Shown here piece after piece: positions 9,945 to 18,433 of a stretch of 64,000 nt of DNA. Position 1 is the first letter of the stretch; every line of letters starts with the position of its first letter. Source of the stretch: CAVQRC01 sp963715045 (GTDB taxonomy: Bacteria > Planctomycetota > Planctomycetia > Pirellulales > Lacipirellulaceae); assembly GCA_963715045.1 (NCBI GenBank), contig CAVQRC010000046.1, forward strand, positions 50,177-114,176, given 5' to 3'. A model generated the notes under the pieces. That model had not been told where the DNA came from. It did no database searches and worked only from the letters and a program-made list of their open reading frames with translations. A program made the translations under genes and the position numbers.

Positions 9945-10784
9945 TCACCGGCCGTAGCTTCCCTGCTGCAGGCCGCCCGGGTCGACCGGCGGATCGATGT
10001 TGAGTGCCTTGCGAACTTCCCCGCCCGCTTTGCGGTACCACTCAAACAGCGTCATCATGTCGACGCCGACGTTGAAGTGCTTCACGCCCATTTCCAGATA
10101 CGGTTCCATCCCCGCGGGCCCGTTGAGTTCGACGCGGGGCACGACACCCATCTTGAGAGCCGTCTGAATCACGTGCCGCTCGGCTTCTTTGACGCGGGGG
10201 TGGGTCGTCTGCCCGGCCAGGCCCAGACTCATCGAGTAGTCCGCGGGACCGAACTGGATCATGTCGACACCGTCCACTGAAAGAATCGCCTCGAGATCCT
10301 CGACGGCGGATTCCTTTTCGATCATCAGCGCCACGACCGCCTCCTGCAGAGCGTCGACAAACTGCTGCGAGGCGCCTTCCAGCACGACCCCCACGTCGCG
10401 CCGCATGCCCACGCCGTGGCGGCCCCCCGACGAAGGCGCTTCGGCACGCACCGCACGCACGCATTCTTCCGCGTCGGCAACGGTCCGAATGTCGGCGAAC
10501 AGCAGATTCTGAATCCCTGATCCGATCGCCCGGATCGTGAGGTACGTCCGCGGTTCCTGTTCGATCTTCATCATCGCCGACATGTGCCCGAACAAGTCGA
10601 CGGCCCGGCCCAGATTCTCGAGCGCGTACAGGTCGTACGGAGCGTACTCGCCCACGAATTCGACGTAGTCGAACATCCCCGAGTGGCCGATCAGCTCGAC
10701 CGTCGTCGGCCAGGAACTGAGAATCCGCGTACCGAGACTCGGTTTACCGGCACGGATGAGCTCTCGTAGTCGATTGGCCCGCAC
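9945..10784 (-). CDS. HpcH/HpaI aldolase/citrate lyase family protein
   Basis: This 279-residue protein has the class II aldolase barrel of the HpcH/HpaI family, which cleaves or forms 2-keto-3-deoxy acids using a divalent metal. Visible motifs are LGTRILSSWPTTVELIGHSG near the N-terminus, IRAIG (Arg85), VVALMIEKESAVEDLEAIL and MIQFGPADYSMSLGL. Glu156 and Asp182 sit where the family binds its metal. Length is normal. The exact substrate cannot be told from the sequence. The divergently unrelated neighbours give no pathway context. Confidence 0.85.
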   Translation of the reverse strand: MRANRLRELIRAGKPSLGTRILSSWPTTVELIGHSGMFDYVEFVGEYAPYDLYALENLGRAVDLFGHMSAMMKIEQEPRTYLTIRAIGSGIQNLLFADIRTVADAEECVRAVRAEAPSSGGRHGVGMRRDVGVVLEGASQQFVDALQEAVVALMIEKESAVEDLEAILSVDGVDMIQFGPADYSMSLGLAGQTTHPRVKEAERHVIQTALKMGVVPRVELNGPAGMEPYLEMGVKHFNVGVDMMTLFEWYRKAGGEVRKALNIDPPVDPGGLQQGSYGR

Positions 10785-10822
10785 GAGACGTTCCTTTCAA
10801 ATCGGGTGGGATGATTCGGGCA

Positions 10823-11987
10823 TCACGGCTTCGCAGCGGGAAGATCCACCGTCATCAAATCCCAATTCCCGAACTTGCTCGATACGAACAGCACTCGTTT
10901 GCCGTCGGGGCTGATGGATTGATGGGGATGGCTGGTCGCGTTCGCAGGGCGATGTCCCTGGGTCATAAGTTCCCGCTTGCCCGTGCGGGTGTCGATCAGG
11001 AACAGCTCGCCGTCAAACGTGTCGCCGATCGCATATTTCCCGTCCGGCGTGCCGCAGACATGCCAGTACGGAAACTGATCGTGGATCCGGTGAGAGAAAT
11101 CGGCCAGCGAGACCGAGGCAATGCCGTGCGGCTTCGCTTTCATCGCGTCGTCCTTCGGCCAGATCGTGAACAGCATGCGATCCGGCGTCCACCAGACTTC
11201 GTGCGTGACCCATTCGTCGTAGGTTTCCGCATAGAACGGGCGATTGCCTGAGCCGTCGCTCCGCACGATCCACATCCGCTGCGGTGCGTCGCCGCCCGTT
11301 TCGTGGCAGTAGGAAATGACGCCGGTTTCGCTGGGATGGGCCTGGCAGTGGCCCACGCGAAAGTCCAGGTCCAACGACCGTCGAGAATTCGCCCGTTGCC
11401 AGGTCGAGCTTCCGAATCGAGTAGGCCATGTCTGCATCGACCAGGCCGAAGTACAACGTCTCGCCGCTGGCGTCTTCCGTGAATGTCCCGGACAGCCGCA
11501 CGCCTGCCGGCAAAGCGGCCAGTTCTTTGCGGTAGGTCGCGGCATCCTGCATGGCCCCGGCTTTGCTGTCGGCCAGGAGGGCGTCGAGGTCCACCGCGAA
11601 GATCCGATCGTCGCGAACCACGTACAGCAGGTTGTCATGCCGGGCGACGATGAACGGGCCCGAGTCGCCGTCAGTGAGCTGGATGATTTCGCCGGTGGCT
11701 TCTTCCAGGGCGAACAGTTCGTCGCTGCCGGTACGGTTGGAGCGAAAGATCAGATGCGAGCCGTCGGCCAGCCAGTTCGGATGCGTCTGGTAGATCTTGT
11801 CGTCTTTGGCCGGAGATGACGTCAGCCGCGTGACCGTGGTTCCCGTCACGGGGTCGAGGTACGTTCCACGTTCCGAGGGCTGGCGGCTGCCAATTCCGGC
11901 CGCGGCAAGACCCAGGGCCAGCCAGGAGAAATGAACGCCCGCAAAAAGGCAGGCCGGGACGAACGATGACCGAAATCGGGACCGCAT
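10823..11987 (-). CDS. Exported TolB-like propeller, oligogalacturonate-lyase-like (apparent frameshift)
   Basis: The start at 11987 gives a signal peptide (SSFVPACLFAGVHFSWLALG). The body is a seven-bladed propeller resembling the PL22 oligogalacturonate lyase/TolB group: TVTRLTSSP, HPNWLADGSHLIFRSNRTG, TGVISYCHETGG, MWIVRSDGSG, HEVWWTPDRMLF and ATSHPHQSISPDGKRVLFVS. The HPH and CHE motifs correspond to metal and substrate residues in PL22, but activity is not assured because many planctomycete propellers only share the fold. The frame breaks near 11369: GEFSTVV must join LDLDFRVGHCQAHPSETG, which one surplus base explains. The gene stops 38 bases before the start of the aldolase gene, so the two may be cotranscribed in the order lyase-like, aldolase. 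Confidence 0.7.
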
Positions 11988-12506
11988 GGGTGGGTGGTTT
12001 GCTGAGGGGTGGCGAAGGGCGAGACCTGGTTTTCGCGCGTGACGCAGTATCCCAGTCAAGGCGGGCAGTGCCAACCTCCCGATGTCATGCGCTCGTTCTG
12101 CAAAGTCTCTCCCACCCGCTCGTCCTCAGTCGCGGAGCGACGGTGCTCGTGCTCGTTTTCGTGCTCCTGCTCCTGCTCCTGCTCCTAATCGTAATCGTAA
12201 TCGCAATCGAATCCGCGCCCCGGCGAAGGAATCACCTGACACCGGCGTCGCAGCAGATTCCTACTCGTACTTTCCAGTTTTCCGCGTCCGACCTGAAATG
12301 GTTTCGCAAACAGAAAGCAAGGATCTCCCCGCTTTTACATTGCACTACCAACGGCGGGCTCCCCCAATGCGTTGAACGCAGTCGATCCTGGCCGCGCGCC
12401 CACGCAGCGAGTTTATCTGGCGACTTCACACGTAACGGCTGATTGAAATGTGCCTCGCGAGCGGTTAACGTTCTGGCATCAGCCATCTCGCAACGGAGGC
12501 TCGCAT
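11988..12506. other. Intergenic region, possible divergent promoter area, no gene seen
   Basis: This 519-base gap lies between the divergent propeller and RNase genes. Apart from the low-complexity tract at 12105-12270, nothing is recognised. A short minus-strand ORF at 12232-12486 crosses the tract and is judged spurious. Confidence 0.5.
12105..12270. repeat. Low-complexity word repeat, family G
   Basis: GTGCTCGTGCTCG passes into four copies of CTCCTG and then three copies of TAATCG, with CTACTCGTACTTTCC downstream. Hexamer and pentamer words dominate. A clear opposite arm is not seen. It lies between the divergent genes at 11987 and 12507. Confidence 0.55.
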
Positions 12507-12824
12507 ATGCCGATTCGCGATCGTGTTATCTGGGGTCAAGGGAATCCCTTCGGGGATCCCCGGCTGGCCCGGCTCGACGTTCTGATACGCGGGATCCGTC
12601 GCCACGGTCAGTTGCCGCCCGGCGTCAGCGGCGGCCGCGTGTTCGAAAACTACGCGGGCGATCTGCCGCAAAGACCTCAAGGCTATTACCGCGAGTACGA
12701 CGTCACGACGCCGGCCGCGGACGGAAGAGGCTTGCTGCGGATCGTCCTGGGCACGGGCGGCGAAATCTACATCACGGGCAACCACTACCGCGACTTCCGC
12801 CAGATTCTGAACGTGCCCGAGTGA
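12507..12824 (+). CDS. Barnase/RNase T1-family guanyl-type ribonuclease
   Basis: The ATG at 12507 has GGAGG seven bases upstream. The 105-residue protein has the microbial ribonuclease fold: YYREYDVTTP, GLLRIVLGTGGEIYITGNHY and RDFRQIL correspond to the barnase strands carrying the catalytic Glu, Arg and His (here Glu63, Arg78 and His93). Such enzymes cleave RNA after guanine. There is no signal peptide, so unlike barnase the protein is either cytoplasmic or exported by another route. No barstar-like gene is seen beside it; the nearest gene is the unknown convergent ORF at 12859-13134. It may be the enzyme part of a toxin pair or a housekeeping RNase. Confidence 0.75.
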   Translation: MPIRDRVIWGQGNPFGDPRLARLDVLIRGIRRHGQLPPGVSGGRVFENYAGDLPQRPQGYYREYDVTTPAADGRGLLRIVLGTGGEIYITGNHYRDFRQILNVPE

Positions 12825-12858
12825 CGGCTGCCCGGCCGCCGGCGATGGATTGTGCGGT

Positions 12859-13134
12859 TTAACTCCCGTGGAACGCGGCCTTGGACCGCTCGTCCTCGCC
12901 GACAACCACATCGCCGATCAGGTAGGCCGCCCTGGCTTTGCCCCGCTCTGCGTCGCGGATCGCGATCACTCCACCATGCACGATATCCTTTAGCAAAGTC
13001 TGGACGGGCAACGCTGACTGGCGGCGGACGAATACGAAGCTGTGCTGCGGTGCATCCTGCCAGGCCGCGATCCGTGACAGAGACGAGACGATCCCAGGAG
13101 TCTCGTCCACCGCGCGGTCCAGTCCATCGCGCAT
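12859..13134 (-). CDS. Hypothetical small protein convergent with the RNase gene
   Basis: This 91-residue ORF reads as a plausible protein (SLSRIAAWQDAPQHSFVFVR, IVHGGVIAIRDAERG, AYLIGDVVVGEDERSKAAFHG). It converges with the barnase-like gene, 34 bases apart. It does not resemble barstar. An immunity role is only a positional guess. An overlapping plus-strand ORF (12938-13492) looks less protein-like. Confidence 0.4.
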   Translation of the reverse strand: MRDGLDRAVDETPGIVSSLSRIAAWQDAPQHSFVFVRRQSALPVQTLLKDIVHGGVIAIRDAERGKARAAYLIGDVVVGEDERSKAAFHGS

Positions 13135-13138
13135 ACGA

Positions 13139-13166
13139 AAGCCAGCACCCCGAAGGATGCTGGCTT
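13139..13166 (-). terminator. Hairpin, possible terminator of the gene at 13193-13468
   Basis: AAGCCAGCA and TGCTGGCTT form a perfect nine-pair stem around a short loop in which two more pairs are possible. On the minus strand it lies 27 bases after the stop of the 13193-13468 gene and just before the next gene. The following T run is short, so it may be a weak or factor-assisted terminator. Confidence 0.5.
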
Positions 13167-13192
13167 CGCGTGTTCCTGTTCTCGCCCGTCAA

Positions 13193-13468
13193 CTACGTCG
13201 ACTGAGCGAGTTCCTGCTCATGGATGGCATCGCGAATTGCGGACACGTGCGGAGTCGTCCGGAATTGGCGATCCAGGATACGACGTCCTGTGTTCGTCCA
13301 CACACCGATCGATCGCACTTCGTCATTCGTGGCGGGATCGAGAAAAGTCACCTTGGTGGGAGTAATCTGCTTGATCACCACACCCGCTTCTTCGAGCGCG
13401 TAGTTGACGACCAAGTCGACTCGGCGATTGGTCTCATCGTCCTCCCAAGTTGCTTCAAAGTTGTGCAT
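13193..13468 (-). CDS. Hypothetical protein
   Basis: The start at 13468 is favoured because GGGAG lies about eight bases upstream of MHNFEATWEDDE; the open frame extends further but with poor composition. The 91-residue product has predicted strands and a helix (RVDLVVNYALEEAGVVIKQI, KVTFLDPATNDEVRSIGVW) and ends SAIRDAIHEQELAQST. No signal peptide or known motif is present. The family is not recognised. Confidence 0.55.
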   Translation of the reverse strand: MHNFEATWEDDETNRRVDLVVNYALEEAGVVIKQITPTKVTFLDPATNDEVRSIGVWTNTGRRILDRQFRTTPHVSAIRDAIHEQELAQST

Positions 13469-13893
13469 TTTTTGTACTCCCATACAAAGTGAAAAAGTTG
13501 AATGGCTACCTCCCGCGGAAAATGGGGCGGTATAGCGAATCCAGCAGAGTACTAAGAGATTCGGTTTATCGGCAGTCCAATTCAAGAAATTTCCCAAAAA
13601 CGGTCGACTCGGTGCTTACGGGCGGCTTCGCTCCGGAATTCCTGAGAGACGAATGGGGGACGGAGGGCGAAGGCAGCTGGGATTAGGCTGCCTGCTGCGA
13701 CAGCCCCAGTGGCCCGTCGCGACTCGCAGGCTCTTACTGAAGCTACCCGCGGATGACCAACTGTGTGAGGCCACGGACGTACCCGACGGGCAGTAGCCTG
13801 ATGATGGGGATCACAGCTACTTGCCAAATATCCAGCCGCTCATCGAGCCCCTGTCCGGCACTGTAGTAGAGCACCGTTTCGTCACCGGTATCT
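13469..13893. other. Intergenic region, no gene seen
   Basis: About 420 bases without a supported gene. Short ORFs here overlap each other in several frames and carry no recognisable motif. No repeat family is present. Confidence 0.45.
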
Positions 13894-14697
13894 TCAGTGG
13901 ACAGTCGCATCGCTTCGTCCCCTGCACCCCGGCAGACCTGCACACACAAGACCTGCACACACAAGGCCTGCCAGCACGACGGACGACAGCTCCGGAATCA
14001 TGAAGGCGACATTGTCGAATGTGGCACTTGGCTGAACCGCCTCCAAAAACGAGCTTGGTACGGCCACGCCGACCGCGAATTGCCCAAAAGTCAATTGCGA
14101 GTCTGTTGTTCGGAGTTGTGAACCAACCGGCTCCAAGTCGCCAGTCCGCCAAATCTTCAGCGTCAGAACTTCTCCAACCGCGCCGGCTTTCATGGTCCAC
14201 TCTTCACCGGGAACGAGCGGGAACGGAGCTGGGCTCAAGCTCGCCACTGTTTCCGCTGAGTTGCCACCATCAGTGACCTTAGCGATTCGAATCTCATCCT
14301 TGTTTGGGTCTGCGACGTAAAAATAGGAGTTACCGCCAGCATTTCGAAGGACCAGATCGACCGAAGCGAGTGAATTGCTGATGATGTCTGCCTGCAGGAA
14401 GCCATTAGCAAAGATGGGATTTGAAGGCTGAACAGCGAAGAGAGAATCATGGATACCCCCCGAAGCACCGGCGGGCACTTCACCCGTCGATTCAATCAGA
14501 TACGCGAAGGACGAGGCGTCGAAGACCCCGGGCCCCCATGCTGTACCTGCGGTGAGATCTAGCCGCTGCCACCCATTGTCGTTGCCATCACCAAAATCAT
14601 CGAAAAAGACTACCGATGCTCCCGAACTGGACAGCATGACCAGGTGAAACACGAGCATCGGAAAAGCTGCGGCCGTGGAACTTGCACGTGGTTTCAT
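13894..14697 (-). CDS. Exported protein with PEP-CTERM-like C-terminal anchor
   Basis: A 267-residue protein starting MKPRASSTAAAFPMLVF with a signal peptide. The body resembles a beta-sandwich of the LamG/DUF1583 kind (VVFFDDFGDGNDNGWQRLDL, VDLVLRNAGGNSYFYVADP, GEEWTMKAGAVGEVLTLKIW). The C-terminus has IPELSSVVLAGLVCAGL, then GCRGRSD, a degenerate PEP-CTERM signal: a Pro-Glu motif, a hydrophobic helix and a basic tail. Such proteins are thought to be sorted to the cell surface by an exosortase-like system. The last part, rich in VCAG, is encoded by a short tandem repeat (acctgcacacacaag twice on the plus strand), so its length may vary between strains. Confidence 0.65.
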   Translation of the reverse strand: MKPRASSTAAAFPMLVFHLVMLSSSGASVVFFDDFGDGNDNGWQRLDLTAGTAWGPGVFDASSFAYLIESTGEVPAGASGGIHDSLFAVQPSNPIFANGFLQADIISNSLASVDLVLRNAGGNSYFYVADPNKDEIRIAKVTDGGNSAETVASLSPAPFPLVPGEEWTMKAGAVGEVLTLKIWRTGDLEPVGSQLRTTDSQLTFGQFAVGVAVPSSFLEAVQPSATFDNVAFMIPELSSVVLAGLVCAGLVCAGLPGCRGRSDATVH

Positions 14698-14810
14698 TGG
14701 TTCACCTTGGTAAGCTTGCTGAAGACTGGGCTACTGCGCAGAGATCGCCCCTGATCAAGCGAACGCTTGATGAGGGACGAGTTGCAGCCGGTCGACTTGC
14801 TGTAAATGGG

Positions 14811-15568
14811 TCACACGTGCGACAGCTTTATACGTCGGCGGGCAAAAGCCGATAAACCAACGATCGCGAACCCAGCGAGAATCAGCGAAGTCGGCTCTGG
14901 GACAAAGGTCAGCTGGAGAATAATCTGTTCATCAACGAGGTCGCCGACGGGGTCACCAGTCAATGGCGATTGTAATAGCAGCCGCATCCCGCCGCCTGTT
15001 TGCTCATCGTCTAAAAAGGCCGGGGAATATCCATGAGCTGATGTGAACTCGATCACCAGGTTTTCCTCACTTGCGTCATATAAGAATGGTGTCTGCAAAT
15101 CAAATCTGTAATCGAAGGCTCTTGGTCCTTCGGGCGGCCCGGTTGCCTCTGTGGTTAGAGTGAGGGCCGGTTGTAGACCAACGTCTGATTCACTCCATGG
15201 TTTTCGGAAAATATGGTGCTCACGTTAGCTACGTCTCTAGTAGTCGTGGAGATAGTGAACTGCGAATCTCCCCAATCTACTGTTCGGGGGGCTGTGACAG
15301 ACACGTCAGGTCGAAAAGCAATCGCGGCAATTAAGCGATGCGTGTCAGGCACCTCACTGAATTCCGAGGCGGGATAGGTATATTGCAATCTGAATCCGAT
15401 GTCCAAGGCCCCTAAATCTGCGTTCACCCCCGATATGTCGCCTTCGATGTTCTCCAATGCGTTCGGCACCACAACATTGATTTCATTCCCCAGTGCGGAA
15501 CCCGCTGTCCCACACACGAAGACTGAAACTACAATCCACAACCTGGACTTCTTACACAGCGTGTTCAT
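14811..15568 (-). CDS. Exported PEP-CTERM protein (apparent frameshift)
   Basis: The start at 15568 yields a signal peptide (KKSRLWIVVSVFVCGTAGSALG). The C-terminus is a clear PEP-CTERM signal: VPEPTSLILAGFAIVGLSAF followed by ARRRIK. The two parts are in different frames. The first ends YNRPSL-stop near 15155, while the other frame continues TTEATGPPEGPRAFDYRFDL into QTPFLYDASEENLVIEF. One missing base near 15160 restores a single protein of about 250 residues. It lies upstream of the preceding PEP-CTERM-like gene in the same direction, and both are probably surface or extracellular-matrix proteins. The function is unknown. Confidence 0.65.
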
Positions 15569-16316
15569 GAAATTGCCTCCTGGTGCGAAAAAGTGAACAT
15601 AATCGCCAGTCACCCGAGCGGCACCGCAAGCCAGTGCTGCCCCGTGCACTCCCGTGGGTGGGTGACGGAGGGGCTTAATGATCGTCTGGCCATGACGGTT
15701 TCCTCTCAGTAGTCACTGTCAGCGTGATTCGGAACGCAATTGCCGGTTCTTCGACGGCACGACCTCGGCAGGGCAGAGAGGTCTACAGAGTTAGAATGCG
15801 GCCCGGCTGGAATGCGAACGCGAAAACGGGACGATTTCCGCGGGAAGCTTCTCCGTCGGCTTGGAGTACTGGCAACAATCGCTGAGTGGCCTTCCGGATC
15901 CGCACCTGTCAGGGAGAGCCAGCGAAGCTTCGAGCCCCCCTTGGCTCGGCCAGGAAGTGATGCGATGTCGGCTGGACAGGTTCTGTAAGAGTTGAACGGG
16001 GCAAACGCATGTACAAGCCGCTCAAATCGCTCCGCAGCCTTGTTCGCCTGCCGGAGTCCATCTCGGCCAAGTGATGAAACACAGCCGCGTTCTTCGACCT
16101 CCTGCCCCGAATCGATCAGCAACGGTGAGCAAGCCGAAGTGACCGAATGCGGCTCCTCTCGCCAGCTTTCTGGAGCAATCTCAGGTTTTCTGCGTCCTCT
16201 CGGGAATACTTTGGCAACTACAGGGTGGATGCTCCGCACTCAAACCATGCACTACGAGCGGAAGCGTTCCTGCAATGCCCCGCACACGATTGCCAGCCCG
16301 AACTGGAACCCATGTC
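15569..16316. other. Intergenic region with only a doubtful ORF
   Basis: About 750 bases between divergent genes. A minus-strand ORF spans 15706-16239, but it is rich in Ser, Arg and Pro with no motif, and competing ORFs lie on the other strand. I do not call it a gene. No repeat family of the window is present. Confidence 0.4.
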
Positions 16317-17812
16317 ATGACCATGCCTCATCGCCGCAAGCTCCTCGCTGAACGCCTGGAATCACGTCACCTGCTCTCGATCACGGTCGACACCCTGGTC
16401 GATGAATTGGACGGAAGCATCGAGGACGGGGATGTGTCGCTGAGGGATGCCATTGCTGCGGCTGCCCAGGGGGAGACGATCGAGTTTTCGGTGACCGGTA
16501 CGATCGAACTCACGCTTGGCCAGCTTCAGATTGCCGGGCCTTTGAGCATCGAAGGTCCCGGCCGGGATCAACTGACCATTGACGCCGGACGGAATTCGCG
16601 GGTTCTGGACGTTGACAACGGTGATGATTTGAGCCATGCGGAAGTGACCCTCGCCAAGCTGACCGTCACGGGCGGGCTACCGGCCGTGCCGGCGGCATAT
16701 GACACGCTTGGTCCCTTGAATTCGTCGGGGCCCGACACGATCGTAACTCTACCGGCGATGGAGGAAGTTATGGCGGATCGGGTGGCGATGGTGGAGGTAT
16801 CTGGTCGAGCGGGCCCTCCGCGATTCGAAACAGTACGATCTCGGGCAACGTGACCGGTCGTGGTTCTACCGGGGGCTATCCCTGGAATGTCAGCAGTGGT
16901 GGAAGTGGCGGCGGCGTTTGGGCCAGTGCGGCCACCACCATCGCTCACAGCACGATCGTCCAGAACCGCACCGGCGCGGGGGAGTCGCAGGGAGCGGCGG
17001 GCACCTTCGCGGGCAGTGGCGGCGGTCTCATGACTCCTGACGGCACTTTAATTCACAGCGTGATTGCAGCGAACTCAATCGGCGCCGACGGCGGTGGAGA
17101 GAACGCGGCAAAGGGTCCCGATCTCACTGTCTACGCTTCCGTCGCACACAGTTTGATCGGCGACAACGACGGCACGGACCTTGCCGAGGCACAAACGCCG
17201 GACACCAATGGCAACTTGATCGGTAGTGCTGCCGGCAATGGCGTGATCGATCCTCTGCTCGGCGATCTGGCGGACAACGGCGGCCCTACCCCAACGCACG
17301 CTCTGCTCCCCGGCAGCCCGGCGATCAACGCTGGAAATCCTGAATCCGTCGCGGGGATCGACGGTGTTCCCCTCTACGATCAACGCGGCGAGCCTTTCGC
17401 CCGGATCTCCGGTGGCCTAATGGACATGGGCGCGTTGGAAGTTCAATTCGCAGATGCCCTGGCGGCTGATTTCAACCAAGACGGCAACGTGGATGGCGAC
17501 GATTTCCTCCTCTGGCAGGCCGGCTTCAATCTGTTCGCCGGTAACGCAACCACCAGCGACGGCGACGCCAACGGTGATGGACTCGTCAACGGCGACGACT
17601 TGTTGATCTGGCAACTTGAGTACGATGCCCAGCCACCTGGCTCTGGCGCTGCTGCGCGGCCTGAAGACCTGGCTGACCGGTTAGACCGGCATGCTACGAG
17701 CCGATCGCGTGGGCAGATGCCCGCCAGCCAGGATCACGAGGAAGCCTCCGCCCGGGCGGCCATCCAGGATGTGGTGCTCGCCGAACTCGACCAGCTCCGA
17801 CCCAGGCGTTGA
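16317..17812 (+). CDS. Large exported surface protein with LEPR-like N-terminus, beta-helix and dockerin-type repeats (apparent frameshift)
   Basis: The N-terminus PHRRKLLAERLESRHLLSI matches the planctomycete LEPR-XLL type sorting motif. A polymorphic outer-membrane-like parallel beta-helix follows (SLRDAIAAAAQGETIEFSV, LSIEGPGRDQLTIDAG, LTVTGG; then NSTISGN, TTIAHSTIVQN). The choice-of-anchor Q motif NGGPTPTHALLPGSPAINAG comes next. Two EF-hand-like dockerin repeats end it: DFNQDGNVDGDDFLLWQ and DANGDGLVNGDDLLIWQ. The frame is broken between about 16660 and 16760; upstream and downstream parts are in different frames and the exact repair is not resolvable here. In planctomycetes such repeats occur in large secreted proteins rather than cellulosomes. 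Confidence 0.7.
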
Positions 17813-17923
17813 GTGGGCGTCGGATCCAGGTAGAAAGAACAACGTCCAAAAAGAAACGCCCAAGCCCCTCGTGGTTGCGGACTTCGGCGTGGTCGTGCCG
17901 CGGGGTGCGGCTTGGTGCGAAAG

Positions 17924-17997
<74 letters not shown>

Positions 17998-18370
17998 AAA
18001 TTATTCCCAGAGGGGCCATTCTACGCGTGGCCGTGCGTAAGAAAAGGCCTCGTGCTACGTGATTATCGACGCCAAATCTAGCATTCGAAATCCTGACCCG
18101 CAAGCGGCTCAATTCTTGCCTGAATCGCCCTGTTTACCAGGCAGTCAGGAGGCCCAAACAAGCGGGGGAAAGCCGGCCTGCCGCGATACCCCGCGACGGC
18201 CGCTTCGTTCCGGCGGTGGCTCGGTGGGACCCGACTGGCCAAGCACTGAAGTGCACCGCCGCCGGTGGTGCCGCGCCCGCGGGGTGAAGGCCGAGTTTTT
18301 GCTGCGGACAAAGTAGTGAGTGAGTCGAAGATCCACTGGTTCGTGAAATCTCGCGGTGGTCCGGCAGCGC
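17998..18370. other. Intergenic region, no gene seen
   Basis: Between the tRNA and the family E hairpin no supported gene is found. Several short ORFs overlap in both strands and resemble shadows. It probably holds the promoter of tRNA-Asp near 18000-18050. Confidence 0.45.
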
Positions 18371-18433
18371 GAGAAGCCCGGCTTTTGGCCATCCGCTTCG
18401 GACCATGCTCTGCAACGGAAAAAGCCGGGCTTC
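18371..18433. repeat. 63-bp hairpin element, family E
   Basis: It starts GAGAAGCCCGGCTT and ends AAAAAGCCGGGCTTC, giving inverted arms around 34 bases that contain GACCATGC. A second copy with the same length, arms and core position is at 54465-54527. On the minus strand the element begins with the TGA stop codon of the BNR protein gene (TGAAGCCCGGCTTTTTCC). Confidence 0.75.

Noticed and set aside
12232..12486. 84-residue minus-strand ORF
   Set aside because: It covers part of the low-complexity tract and has no ribosome site or recognisable motif.
15706..16239. 177-residue minus-strand ORF
   Set aside because: Rich in Ser, Arg and Pro, with no motif, no ribosome site and competing frames on the other strand.
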